Below are positions 17,884 through 26,852 of a stretch of 64,000 nucleotides of DNA, piece by piece. Below the pieces are notes generated by a model that saw only the letters and a program-made list of their open reading frames with translations, made no database searches and was not told the origin of the DNA. Location of the stretch: contig DWXV01000024.1 of NCBI GenBank assembly GCA_019119025.1, forward strand, positions 1-64,000, in the 5' to 3' direction. Position 1 is the stretch's first letter, and each line of letters opens with the position of its first letter. This DNA comes from Candidatus Allofournierella excrementigallinarum. Lineage in GTDB: Bacteria > Bacillota > Clostridia > Oscillospirales > Ruminococcaceae. Made by a program: the position numbers and the translations under genes.

Positions 17884-17951
17884 AGCCGAAAAGCGCGCTT
17901 TTCGGCTCAAGCCCAAGATCAGGCCGGGATGCCCCCGAAGGGGCACCCCGG
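17884..17951. other. Double hairpin between transporter and hyuA genes
   Basis: A perfect 24-bp palindrome (17884-17907) is followed by a 12-bp stem with a CGAA loop (17924-17935 / 17940-17951, one mismatch). No T-run follows on the minus strand. The position suggests mRNA processing, stabilisation or partial termination within the cluster. Confidence 0.6.
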
Positions 17952-17970
17952 TCCGGGGATCAGGGAGAGA

Positions 17971-19272
17971 TCAGAAGTAGATGAAGGCGCTGACGACAAC
18001 GCCGATCACCGCGACCGCCCACAGATAGGGCAGCAGCTTCTTGGTGATGCCGTTCACGTCCACTTCCGCGAAGTTGGCGGTCCAGACGTTCTGGGTGTTG
18101 GTGGGGTCGCCGCAGCCCTGGATGCGCTCGGCGGCCAGGAAGGCGCCCATGACGGCCAGCGGGGTCAGGGTGCCCAGGCCGATGACCAGCGCCGCGATGC
18201 CGGAGCCCAGGCCGAACAGGTTCATGGGGCCGCGGTAGAGGGACAGCGGGGCCAGCAGGGAGAAGAAGATGATGTATCCGATCTTGTTGGAGGGGACCAC
18301 CGCCAGCAGGAAGGGGTTGAGTACTTCCTTGACCATGGAGTGGGTCACGGCCAGGTACAGGATGCCGATGCCGATCATCAGGATGATGGCGGGGCCGCCG
18401 TCTGTGATGCCGTCGTAGCAGGTCTTGACCAGGGTGTTCATGGCCTTGGAGAAGCTCTTGGCGGTGAACACCAGGATCCAGATGATGCCGGCCATGAAGG
18501 CGGGGCAGACAGGCACCTTGAACACGGCCACCAGAATGATGGGGATCAGCGGGGTGAGCATGGCCAGGCCGCCACGAACACCGGTGAGCTGCTTGGTGGG
18601 GTTGGGCTCGGAAACAGGCGCGGAGAAGGCGAACTTGACGCCGTTGCGCTTGAACTCCACGAACACCAGGATCAAGGTGGCGATCACCGTGGCCACCAGC
18701 ATGTAGATCTCAAAGCCTTTGATCTGCTCGATGTCCAGGTTGAACAGGCTGGAGAAGGTCTTCCAGTTGGCGATGTTGAAGGTGAGGCCGCAGGTGAAAG
18801 CCATCAGGAAGATGCAGGCGGCGCTCATGGAGGGCACGCCCACGGAGATGAGGATGGGCAGCACGATGGAGCCCACCATGATGATGGAGCCCAGGCCGCT
18901 CAGGGTGGTGAACAGCACCGCGCAGGCCACCACCATGATCAGGGTCACGATCAGGGGGCGGTCGCCGCCCAGCTCAGCGCTCTTTTTGATGATGTTCTCG
19001 GTGACGCCGGTCTTGTTCATCAGCTGCCCCAGCCAGGCGCCGAAGACGACCGCCATGATGGCGCTGCCCATGCGGACGGTGCCGTTTTCCACCACGGTCT
19101 GCAGCCAGCCGATGCTGTTGCCGTCCGCGTCCACGCCCACGGCGGGAACGCCGGCGATGATGCAGATGACCACCGCCATCAGCGGAAGGGCCAGCAGTGT
19201 GGGGATCTTCTTTGTCATCATAAGTGCCGCAATGATAACAAAGGCCACAATGATCAGGGAACCTTGCAACAT
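17971..19272 (-). CDS. Ion-transporter-superfamily anion/carboxylate permease
   Basis: 433 residues, almost entirely hydrophobic with about 11-12 predicted membrane helices. The architecture (LLALPLMAVVI near the start, TTLSGLGSIIMVGSIVLPIL, a repeat-like second half with GGPAIILMIGIGILY and YRGPMNLFGLGSG) fits secondary carriers of the ion-transporter (CitMHS/GntP/DcuC-like) superfamily, which import carboxylates or sugar acids. The exact substrate cannot be read. As the only transporter in the cluster, it probably brings in the pathway substrate, which argues for an anionic compound. Confidence 0.78.
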   Translation of the reverse strand: MLQGSLIIVAFVIIAALMMTKKIPTLLALPLMAVVICIIAGVPAVGVDADGNSIGWLQTVVENGTVRMGSAIMAVVFGAWLGQLMNKTGVTENIIKKSAELGGDRPLIVTLIMVVACAVLFTTLSGLGSIIMVGSIVLPILISVGVPSMSAACIFLMAFTCGLTFNIANWKTFSSLFNLDIEQIKGFEIYMLVATVIATLILVFVEFKRNGVKFAFSAPVSEPNPTKQLTGVRGGLAMLTPLIPIILVAVFKVPVCPAFMAGIIWILVFTAKSFSKAMNTLVKTCYDGITDGGPAIILMIGIGILYLAVTHSMVKEVLNPFLLAVVPSNKIGYIIFFSLLAPLSLYRGPMNLFGLGSGIAALVIGLGTLTPLAVMGAFLAAERIQGCGDPTNTQNVWTANFAEVDVNGITKKLLPYLWAVAVIGVVVSAFIYF

Positions 19273-19337
19273 AATGTCTACTCCTTACTTTTAGGCTTGC
19301 GCCCTTTATTCACAACCGTTCACACGGATGCTTCGGC

Positions 19338-20033
19338 TTAAAGGCTCTCCACAGCCTCACGGAAGGCGGCGGTGGCAGCGCGGACCTGGTCGGCGGTGGG
19401 CTCCTTGCCCATGACGATGGCGCCGATCATAACGGCCTTGCAGCCCGCCTCGTAAAGGTGCCGCACCTCGGAGGGCTTGATCTTGCGCTGGGTGGGGATC
19501 AGGCAGGGCTTGCCGGATTTTGCCGCGATGTCGCTGTAGCGCAGGATGTCCGCGTAGCACAGGGGCGTGCCGTAGTTTTCGCCCGGCTGGACGGAACATT
19601 CCAGCACATCCATGGCCGAGCGGCTCACGGCGTCCAGCGTGTTCTGGGTATAAGTGCAGTCAATGGCCACCATTTTGGTGAGCGCCTTGCTCTCCATCAT
19701 GAAGCAGGGCAGATGATGGCTGTAGGCGCTGAAGAACTTGAGGCCCATCGCCTCCAATTCCAGCCGCTCCTCCGGGGTGATGAAGGCCTCTTCGCCGCCG
19801 GGCACCAGGCCCACGGGAACATCGCCCGCCAGCTCGATGAGCTGGCGCAGGAACGCGCGGTTCTCGGCGTAGGTGCCGAAGGTGTGGCCGCTGGCGCGGT
19901 GCCACACGTTGCAGTGGACCTTGACCGCCTGCGCGCCGCCCTCCAGCGCGGCCTTCGCCATGCCCAGATCGTTGGAGGGAAGGCTTACCACCAGGCTGAA
20001 TTTGTTTTTCTCGATCACATTTTTGAACTCCAT
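19338..20033 (-). CDS. TIM-barrel protein of unknown function (NanE-like phosphate-binding end)
   Basis: 231 residues with alternating strand/helix character of a (beta/alpha)8 barrel. The C-terminal GCKAVMIGAIVMGK resembles the phosphate-binding strand 8 of NanE/ThiG-type barrels, and KVHCNVWHRASGHTFG may form an active-site loop. No close named family is recognised; an epimerase or aldolase acting on a sugar phosphate is plausible. It sits 15 bp after the ROK regulator gene and before the transporter, suggesting a pathway-specific role. Confidence 0.7.
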   Translation of the reverse strand: MEFKNVIEKNKFSLVVSLPSNDLGMAKAALEGGAQAVKVHCNVWHRASGHTFGTYAENRAFLRQLIELAGDVPVGLVPGGEEAFITPEERLELEAMGLKFFSAYSHHLPCFMMESKALTKMVAIDCTYTQNTLDAVSRSAMDVLECSVQPGENYGTPLCYADILRYSDIAAKSGKPCLIPTQRKIKPSEVRHLYEAGCKAVMIGAIVMGKEPTADQVRAATAAFREAVESL

Positions 20034-20048
20034 ACTGTCCTCCTTGCT

Positions 20049-21065
20049 TTATTGGGCGGTCAAAATCTCCGCTCGGATCCGTTGGGCGAACACCCCTTCC
20101 AAATGCTGTGCGTGTCTGGCGCGGAGCAGCTGGATGCGGGGCATCCTTTCTTTCGCCAGCATTTCCTCCAGCCGGGCTTTCAGTTGGCGGACAACGTCCT
20201 CCTCCATCCCTTCCGTGCCGGAGAGAAACACGGTGTTCAGCGAAAACATCATGCACAACAGCGCGATGAGGCTGCAGGCCTGGACGGGCAGATCCGCCCA
20301 CCGGCGGCTCTTCTCCCCCTGGCCGGAGGCGTACAGGGGCGCCCCCAGCAGCTTGACCGCGTCCTGATAGAAATCCTCCCGCAGGGGGACCGCCCGCCCC
20401 TCCACCGTGACGTTCACCACCACGCTGGAGCCAAGGCTCACATGGGCGCTGTTGCGCTGGAGCGGGTCCACCCGCTCCTCCAATGCCTGCTTCACGGTGT
20501 ACACCTGGGAAAACTCTTCCACCACCGGCACCCGCAGCTGGGAGGTCAGGGCCTCTTTCAGGGTGATGTTGGCCGAGGCGATGCCGGTGGAGTACATCAC
20601 ATGGAAATCGCTCTCCCGCATGTCCTCCTGAAACAGCAGGCCGATGCCCGCCAGGGGCAGCCCGGCCGGCCGGCCGGCGCACAGGGCGTCTACGATCGCC
20701 TCGTACAGCTCGTTGCCTGCCAGATACGCCCGCGCCAAGACCTTTGTGGCAACGGGATGCAGCGCCATGTCAAACAAAGTCATGCAGCTTTCTTTGCGGC
20801 CGATCTCCACCACCGCGATGGCGCCGAACCCCGCGTTGATGGTCAGCCCCGTGCGGCTGCGCCCGGCGGTGGTGGTGTGGCTGCCGCTCTCCGCCAGGAC
20901 CCCTTCCCCGATCAGCTCGGAAACGAGGGTGGACACCGTGCTGGGCGACAGTTCCGTTTTTTGGGCGATCTCCACCCTGGAAAGGCCGTCGTTTTCCAGA
21001 ATGGACTGGATGATGACCTGGCGGTTGCGCCGTTTAACGTCCTGAAGCCCCCGTTTGCGAATCAT
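20049..21065 (-). CDS. ROK/NagC-type transcriptional regulator of the cluster
   Basis: 338 residues: an N-terminal winged HTH (SRVEIAQKTELSPSTVSTLV) joined to a degenerate ROK sugar-kinase-like domain, the layout of NagC/XylR repressors. It is the first gene of the minus-strand cluster and is preceded by a large inverted repeat, so autoregulation and control of the downstream genes by a sugar-like ligand are likely. The ROK kinase catalytic motif DxGxT is not evident, consistent with a ligand sensor rather than an enzyme. Confidence 0.85.
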   Translation of the reverse strand: MIRKRGLQDVKRRNRQVIIQSILENDGLSRVEIAQKTELSPSTVSTLVSELIGEGVLAESGSHTTTAGRSRTGLTINAGFGAIAVVEIGRKESCMTLFDMALHPVATKVLARAYLAGNELYEAIVDALCAGRPAGLPLAGIGLLFQEDMRESDFHVMYSTGIASANITLKEALTSQLRVPVVEEFSQVYTVKQALEERVDPLQRNSAHVSLGSSVVVNVTVEGRAVPLREDFYQDAVKLLGAPLYASGQGEKSRRWADLPVQACSLIALLCMMFSLNTVFLSGTEGMEEDVVRQLKARLEEMLAKERMPRIQLLRARHAQHLEGVFAQRIRAEILTAQ

Positions 21066-21097
21066 TGCATTATCCTCTCTATCCCCTGTTCAGCAGG

Positions 21098-21141
21098 CTT
21101 AATTCGGATTTCGAATCCGTTATTTCGGATTCCGAATTAAG
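21098..21141. promoter_or_regulatory. Inverted-repeat operator upstream of the ROK gene
   Basis: CTTAATTCGGA (21098-21108) and its exact complement (21131-21141) flank further copies of the same motif (TTTCGAATCCG, TTTCGGAT). The two half-sites overlap the likely transcription start of the ROK gene, as expected for an autoregulating repressor. Confidence 0.7.
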
Positions 21142-21148
21142 TGTCTTT

Positions 21149-21177
21149 ATAGTAAACCTACTTTCAGAAAACCGCAA
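21149..21177 (-). promoter_or_regulatory. Candidate promoter of the ROK-led cluster
   Basis: Minus strand: TTGCGG (21172-21177), 17 bp, TACTAT (21149-21154). An overlapping TATAAA at 21146-21151 is an alternative -10. It sits just upstream of the inverted repeat. Confidence 0.45.
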
Positions 21178-21289
21178 TAGCTTTTGCACAGTTTCTCCCA
21201 TTTTAACATAGAACTCAACGCCCTTCTGTGCAATTTGCTCACAAAGTTGGGGCGCGGTGCCTCCTGTTCAGTCCCAAAAGTTAATTAAT

Positions 21290-21371
21290 ATCCATCGGTT
21301 CAAAGCTGGTGGATATTTACATAACGTGTGGTTTTGGAATGCAAATAAACATCCACCGGCCAAGCCGGTGG
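21290..21371. repeat. Two hairpins downstream of tnpA (element end)
   Basis: A 10-bp stem with G-U pairs (21290-21299 / 21305-21314) and a perfect 8-bp stem CCACCGGC with loop CAA (21353-21360 / 21364-21371). They share the CCACCGG-like core and fit the hairpin ends recognised by TnpA. Confidence 0.55.
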
Positions 21372-21450
21372 TTTTTCATATGCGGGCATAGCCCTATGTT
21401 CTTCGCCACGCGTAGAACGCGTAATACGGTCTGCCAGCTGCGGGGGATTG

Positions 21451-21912
21451 TTACTTGCTGCCCGTGAACGGGCCGACCTGGCTCATCGTAAGCTGTTCGC
21501 CCATCTCATCCTGTTTCAACTGGTTCTTTATGTACTCCGCAATTCGGCTCTCGTTTTTCCCTACCGTATCCACATAGTACCCTTTGCACCAGAATTCCCG
21601 ATTCCTGTATTTGTATTTCAGTTCGCCGAATTGCTCATACAGCATTGTGCTGCTCTTCCCTTTCAGGTGCCCCATGAAGCTCGACACCGAAATCTTCGGC
21701 GGTATCTCTACCAGCATGTGGATGTGATCCGGGCATACTTCTGCCTCCAGTATTTTTACTCCCTTCCACTCGCACAACTGCCGCAGGATTTTCCCAATTG
21801 CTGCTCGTTTCTCTTTGTAAAATACCTTCCGCCGATATTTTGGCGCAAAGACTATATGGTATTTGCAAATCCATTTCGTATGCGATAAACTGTTTATGTC
21901 GTTCAAGCTCAT
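21451..21912 (-). CDS. tnpA: IS200-type Y1 transposase TnpA
   Basis: Single-strand DNA transposase, 153 residues, full length for the family. PDHIHMLVEIPP holds the HUH metal-binding motif, and the nucleophilic Tyr lies in GYYVDTVGKNE. There is no accompanying TnpB, so the element is of the minimal IS200 kind. The SD (AGGAGG) is located in the 3' arm of a long hairpin, predicting low translation. The frame is intact, so the element may be active. Confidence 0.95.
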   Translation of the reverse strand: MSLNDINSLSHTKWICKYHIVFAPKYRRKVFYKEKRAAIGKILRQLCEWKGVKILEAEVCPDHIHMLVEIPPKISVSSFMGHLKGKSSTMLYEQFGELKYKYRNREFWCKGYYVDTVGKNESRIAEYIKNQLKQDEMGEQLTMSQVGPFTGSK

Positions 21913-21922
21913 TTTGAATGAC

Positions 21923-21980
21923 CTCCTTGTGGTTCTTTTGGGGCAGTTGGCAGACCGCTCCTTTATCCTACCACAAGGAG
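21923..21980 (-). promoter_or_regulatory. SD-sequestering hairpin in the tnpA 5' leader
   Basis: Eleven-bp perfect arms (21923-21933 and 21970-21980). In the minus-strand transcript the second arm contains the tnpA AGGAG, so folding would block ribosome access, as known for IS200. Confidence 0.75.
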
Positions 21981-22023
21981 TTTTTTATTCCCCTTTTTCT
22001 GGGCAACTATTTAATTCTTACCG

Positions 22024-22046
22024 AACCACACGTCTAACGTGTGGTT
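22024..22046. repeat. Perfect 9-bp hairpin at the upstream IS200 end
   Basis: AACCACACG, loop TCTAA, CGTGTGGTT. It overlaps the second copy of the 18-bp repeat and is probably the left-end hairpin of the element. Confidence 0.6.
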
Positions 22047-22061
22047 TTGGGATACAAAAAA

Positions 22062-22092
22062 CCAGGTCCGCCTGAAAAACAGGCGGACCTGG
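22062..22092 (-). terminator. groESL terminator
   Basis: Thirteen-bp perfect stem (22062-22074 / 22080-22092) followed on the minus strand by a T-run, 30 bp after the groEL stop. Confidence 0.92.
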
Positions 22093-22121
22093 TCAACGAC
22101 TTCTTTAAAGGCGGGCGCGGC

Positions 22122-23759
<1,638 letters not shown>

Positions 23760-23792
23760 CTATCTCCTTTTTATCTGGTTTCAAAAGAAAGT

Positions 23793-24131
<339 letters not shown>

Positions 24132-24158
24132 TTAGCACTCTTTGCTCCTGAGTGCTAA
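24132..24158. promoter_or_regulatory. CIRCE element (HrcA operator)
   Basis: Perfect TTAGCACTC - 9 bp - GAGTGCTAA. It overlaps the promoter -10 and start region of groES, so HrcA repression with release on heat stress is expected. Confidence 0.97.
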
Positions 24159-24185
24159 TATATATTCTATCCACTTATCTTTCAA
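24157..24185 (-). promoter_or_regulatory. groESL promoter
   Basis: -35 TTGAAA (24180-24185), 17 bp, -10 TATATT (24157-24162), immediately upstream of and overlapping CIRCE. Confidence 0.85.
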
Positions 24186-24335
24186 AAATCAAGAGGGTAA
24201 ATTAAAAAATTTTTGTGAACAGCTTCCCACGGCTCCTCCTTCGCCGCAGCGCGGTGTTTTTGGGCAAAAAACGGGGCCGTCCCCACCGCATTGGGAGCGG
24301 CTCTGTGCGCCCGGCGGCCATCCGGGCGGAACGTG

Positions 24336-25259
24336 TCAGTTTTTGGCAGGCAGAAGGATGCGAGCGTCAAGGGGGCAGACACAGGCCGAAAGCCCCATGC
24401 GTTCTTCGCATTCGCCGTCCTCGGTGACGACGATGGGCCGCCCGTCCAGCACTTCCACCTCTATCCGGCGCACCCGGCGGAATAGCGCGATGTCCCGGTA
24501 GGCCGGAGCGACCTGGCCGTTTTGGATGTGGGCGCCCTTTTTGTAGCCGCCGATGACCCGCGCCACCGCGACACGGCCGATCTTGCGAATGAGGACAAGG
24601 TCCAGCAGGCCGTCCTGCATGTTGGCCTCGGGCGCGGCCACATAACCGCCGCCGTAGGCTTTGCCGTTGCAGATGGCAAGCATCAGGAATTCGCCGGTGA
24701 TGACCTCGCCGTCCGCCTGCACCCGCAGGCGGTGACCCAGCGGGCCGCAGATGGACTGCACGATGGAGAGGTTGTAGGCCATCGCGCCGCCGCAGAAGGG
24801 CAGGCGGCGGAATTTGGGGATGCCGTAGGCCACCTGGGCGTCCAGCCCGGCGGAGCAGATGGTCGTTGCGATGCCCTTGTCGGTCTGTATCAGGTCGATG
24901 TCCACGGCCGGGCCGCGCATCATCCGCTCAAGGTCGAGGAATGGCTCTCTGCCGCCGAAGTTGCGAACGAAGTCGTTGCCGCTGCCGCAGGGGATGCAAC
25001 CCACCGCCGCTTTGGCGCGCCCCCGAACGCCACGCAGCACCTCGTTGAAGGTGCCGTCGCCTCCGCAGGCGTACAGCCGCACCTCCTCCCCTGCCTCGGC
25101 CTGCTCGGCGGCCAGTTCCACGGCATGGCCCGGGTATTCGGTGAGCAGTATCTCGTAGTCCGCGCCAAGCTTCTTTGCCGCGTTGATGATCTGCGGCACC
25201 AGCGTGCCGCTGGCGTCCGCTTTGCCGGAAACGGGGTTGACGATGAACACGTGCCGCAT
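24336..25259 (-). CDS. Diacylglycerol/lipid kinase (DagK/YegS family)
   Basis: ATP-dependent lipid kinase, probably recycling diacylglycerol to phosphatidate at the membrane face. 307 residues. The N-terminal FIVNPVSGK and ACGGDGTFNEVLRG form the DAGK catalytic signature, and GSGNDFVRNFG is the conserved downstream motif. It stands alone on the minus strand; a weak GC hairpin plus T-run lies near 24266-24284. Confidence 0.9.
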   Translation of the reverse strand: MRHVFIVNPVSGKADASGTLVPQIINAAKKLGADYEILLTEYPGHAVELAAEQAEAGEEVRLYACGGDGTFNEVLRGVRGRAKAAVGCIPCGSGNDFVRNFGGREPFLDLERMMRGPAVDIDLIQTDKGIATTICSAGLDAQVAYGIPKFRRLPFCGGAMAYNLSIVQSICGPLGHRLRVQADGEVITGEFLMLAICNGKAYGGGYVAAPEANMQDGLLDLVLIRKIGRVAVARVIGGYKKGAHIQNGQVAPAYRDIALFRRVRRIEVEVLDGRPIVVTEDGECEERMGLSACVCPLDARILLPAKN

Positions 25260-25345
25260 TTTCAGCGCCCCTTATCTCACAGTATTTTCGGCCCATCAGG
25301 GATGACGCAGGCCGGAGTTTTGCCCGCCCGCCTGCACAAAAGCTT

Positions 25346-25516
25346 CTACTTTCTCCGCCGCTTTTGAGGGTGGGGCCCGTCTCCTTTATCCGGCCGCTTG
25401 CTTTCGGCAAAGACAAAGGCGGAAAAAACACCCTCCATCCGTTCGGCATACGGCCTGCGGCGGGATGCGCGGAATTCCTTGCCGGCCATGCGGCTTTCTT
25501 CCCTTGCGGCCTTCAT
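25346..25516 (-). CDS. Tiny basic ORF, doubtful
   Basis: ATG at 25514-25516, 56 codons, very rich in Arg/Lys (ends KRRRK). It lies directly after the receiver-kinase fusion gene. In the alternative frame of that gene the stop overlaps this ATG as ATGA, the only positive sign that it is real. The SD is weak. No family recognised; it could be chance. The remaining 25260-25345 holds nothing I can identify. Confidence 0.28.
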   Translation of the reverse strand: MKAAREESRMAGKEFRASRRRPYAERMEGVFSAFVFAESKRPDKGDGPHPQKRRRK

Positions 25517-25525
25517 GGGCCTATT

Positions 25526-26506
25526 TTACCATAGATGCCCGCGTATTCCAACACAAAAACGGCCCCGCCCCTTTGCTGGAGCGGCGAAGTACAGGCCGAG
25601 CCCCAGGTGGCCGCTTTGAGGGCGGCTGGCGTCGCTGGTGAAAAAGGGCTGGTCGCCTTTGGCCAGCGCCCCGGCGGAAAAGCCGGGGCCGGAATCCTCC
25701 ACCGCGATGGAAAGGCGGCCGCCGGCGGCATGGAGGGGCAGGGATATTTCGCCTCCGCGGGGCGTGTAGCGCACCGCGTTGTCCAGCAGGTTGCCCACCG
25801 CCCGGTCAAGGCTGACGCGGTGCACCGTCACGCTGCCCGCAGGCGCGCCGACGCAGTGAAAGGCGATCTGTTTTGCGGCACAAAGGCCCTGGCCGGCGCT
25901 CTGCCAGCCTTCTGCCAGCAGTCGCAGCTCCACCGTCTCTTTCCGTCCCCCGCCCTCCGGCCCGGAAGCGGTCATCGTTCGCAGCTGCGCCACATAGTCT
26001 TCCAGCCGCAGCGACCCCCGAAGGATTGCCTCGACATTCTGCCGCTGGGCAGCGGTAAGCGCGTCCTCTGCCAGAAGTTCCGCGTTGCCGCTGACGATGC
26101 TGAGGGGCGTTTTCAGGTCATGGGTCAGGGCGGCCAGTTCCAGGCTGCGCTGCTGCCTGCGCAGATGGGCCGCCACCCGCGCCCGAAGTTCCGCGATGCG
26201 GAAGGGCTTTGCCAGGTAATCGTCCCCGCCCACGCCCAGGCCGGTGAGCACATCCGCCTCCTGCGTCCTGGCGGTGAGGAACAGGATGGGGCAGTCTGCC
26301 AGGTCGCGGATGCGTCGGCAGAGGGCAAAACCGTCCTCGCCGGGCATCATCACATCCAGCAGGATGCAGTCTGCCCAGCGGCAGGCCGCCCCGTCCACCC
26401 GCCGCCCGTCCCGGCAGGCCGAGACCTGATGGCCGTCCCGTTCCAGAGCGGCCTTGAGCAGCGCGCACAGGTCCCCGTCGTCGTCCACCACAAGGATGTG
26501 TGCCAT
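25526..26506 (-). CDS. Membrane-free receiver-histidine kinase fusion
   Basis: 326 residues from ATG 26506 (GAGGTGA SD overlapping the traX stop). Residues 1-120 are a CheY-like receiver (acidic DDD 8-10, phospho-acceptor D51, T78, K100) joined without a DNA-binding domain to a histidine-kinase core. ALTHDLKTPLS holds His129, NLLDNAVRYTP is the N box, VEDSGPGF the G1 and GHLGLGLYFA the G2 box. No TM or sensor domain. It looks like an OmpR-type regulator fused to the core of its cognate kinase. The last 20 residues do not match the family, while another frame does, so the 3' end may be frameshifted. Confidence 0.75.
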   Translation of the reverse strand: MAHILVVDDDGDLCALLKAALERDGHQVSACRDGRRVDGAACRWADCILLDVMMPGEDGFALCRRIRDLADCPILFLTARTQEADVLTGLGVGGDDYLAKPFRIAELRARVAAHLRRQQRSLELAALTHDLKTPLSIVSGNAELLAEDALTAAQRQNVEAILRGSLRLEDYVAQLRTMTASGPEGGGRKETVELRLLAEGWQSAGQGLCAAKQIAFHCVGAPAGSVTVHRVSLDRAVGNLLDNAVRYTPRGGEISLPLHAAGGRLSIAVEDSGPGFSAGALAKGDQPFFTSDASRPQSGHLGLGLYFAAPAKGRGRFCVGIRGHLW

Positions 26507-26516
26507 CGCCGTCACC

Positions 26517-26852
26517 TCAGTTCAAAAGAAGATACAGCCCCCAGGAGAGGGCGTAGAAAGCATAGACGTGGGCGGGATAAAAGACGTAGAAAAGCGCCTT
26601 GTGCCCTTTGCCCCGCCGGCCATTATACCACAGCATCAGGGGCGCTGCCAGAACGCCGTAGATCTCGTAGTAAATGGTGAACAGCTGGGTCCAGACGAAT
26701 CCCGGCATTTGGGAGTCCATGAAGCCCATATAGACCACGCCATACAGGAGATAATACACTGTAAAGGCAGCCACCTGCACACCCCTGCGCTTGCGGAAGA
26801 GATAGAGCACCAGCCCCATCACCAGCACCGGCCAGCTGCTGTCGCCTGTCAT
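26517..26852 (-). CDS. TraX-family protein, C-terminal part (split gene)
   Basis: 111 residues from the ATG at 26850-26852, whose ATGA overlaps the stop of the N-terminal part. It contains membrane helices and WTQLFTIYYEIYGVLAAPLML, continuing the TraX fold into GLYLLLN. The join is out of frame with the N-terminal part, so this is either a frameshifted traX pseudogene or a two-ORF version kept together by coupling. The gene ends 11 bp before the receiver-kinase start. Confidence 0.65.
   Translation of the reverse strand: MTGDSSWPVLVMGLVLYLFRKRRGVQVAAFTVYYLLYGVVYMGFMDSQMPGFVWTQLFTIYYEIYGVLAAPLMLWYNGRRGKGHKALFYVFYPAHVYAFYALSWGLYLLLN

Larger units (their letters stand above)
21290..22053 (-). 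mobile_element. IS200/IS605-family insertion sequence
   Basis: Contains a single Y1-transposase gene flanked by subterminal hairpins and no terminal inverted repeats. An 18-bp sequence (AACGTGTGGTTTTGG plus 3 bases) occurs at 21323-21340 and again at 22036-22053 with one mismatch. The exact cleavage borders cannot be fixed by eye; the given limits span all element-like structures. The roughly 300 bp between the ROK gene and tnpA hold only the operator/promoter and these hairpins. Confidence 0.7.

Noticed and set aside
15948-17984. Long plus-strand frame antisense to the hyuA gene
   Set aside because: Same antisense composition bias; the minus-strand HyuA motifs are unmistakable.
21290-21371. 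CRISPR-like repeat because of recurring CCACCGG
   Set aside because: Only two dissimilar hairpins, no regular spacing and no cas genes; they fit IS200 ends.
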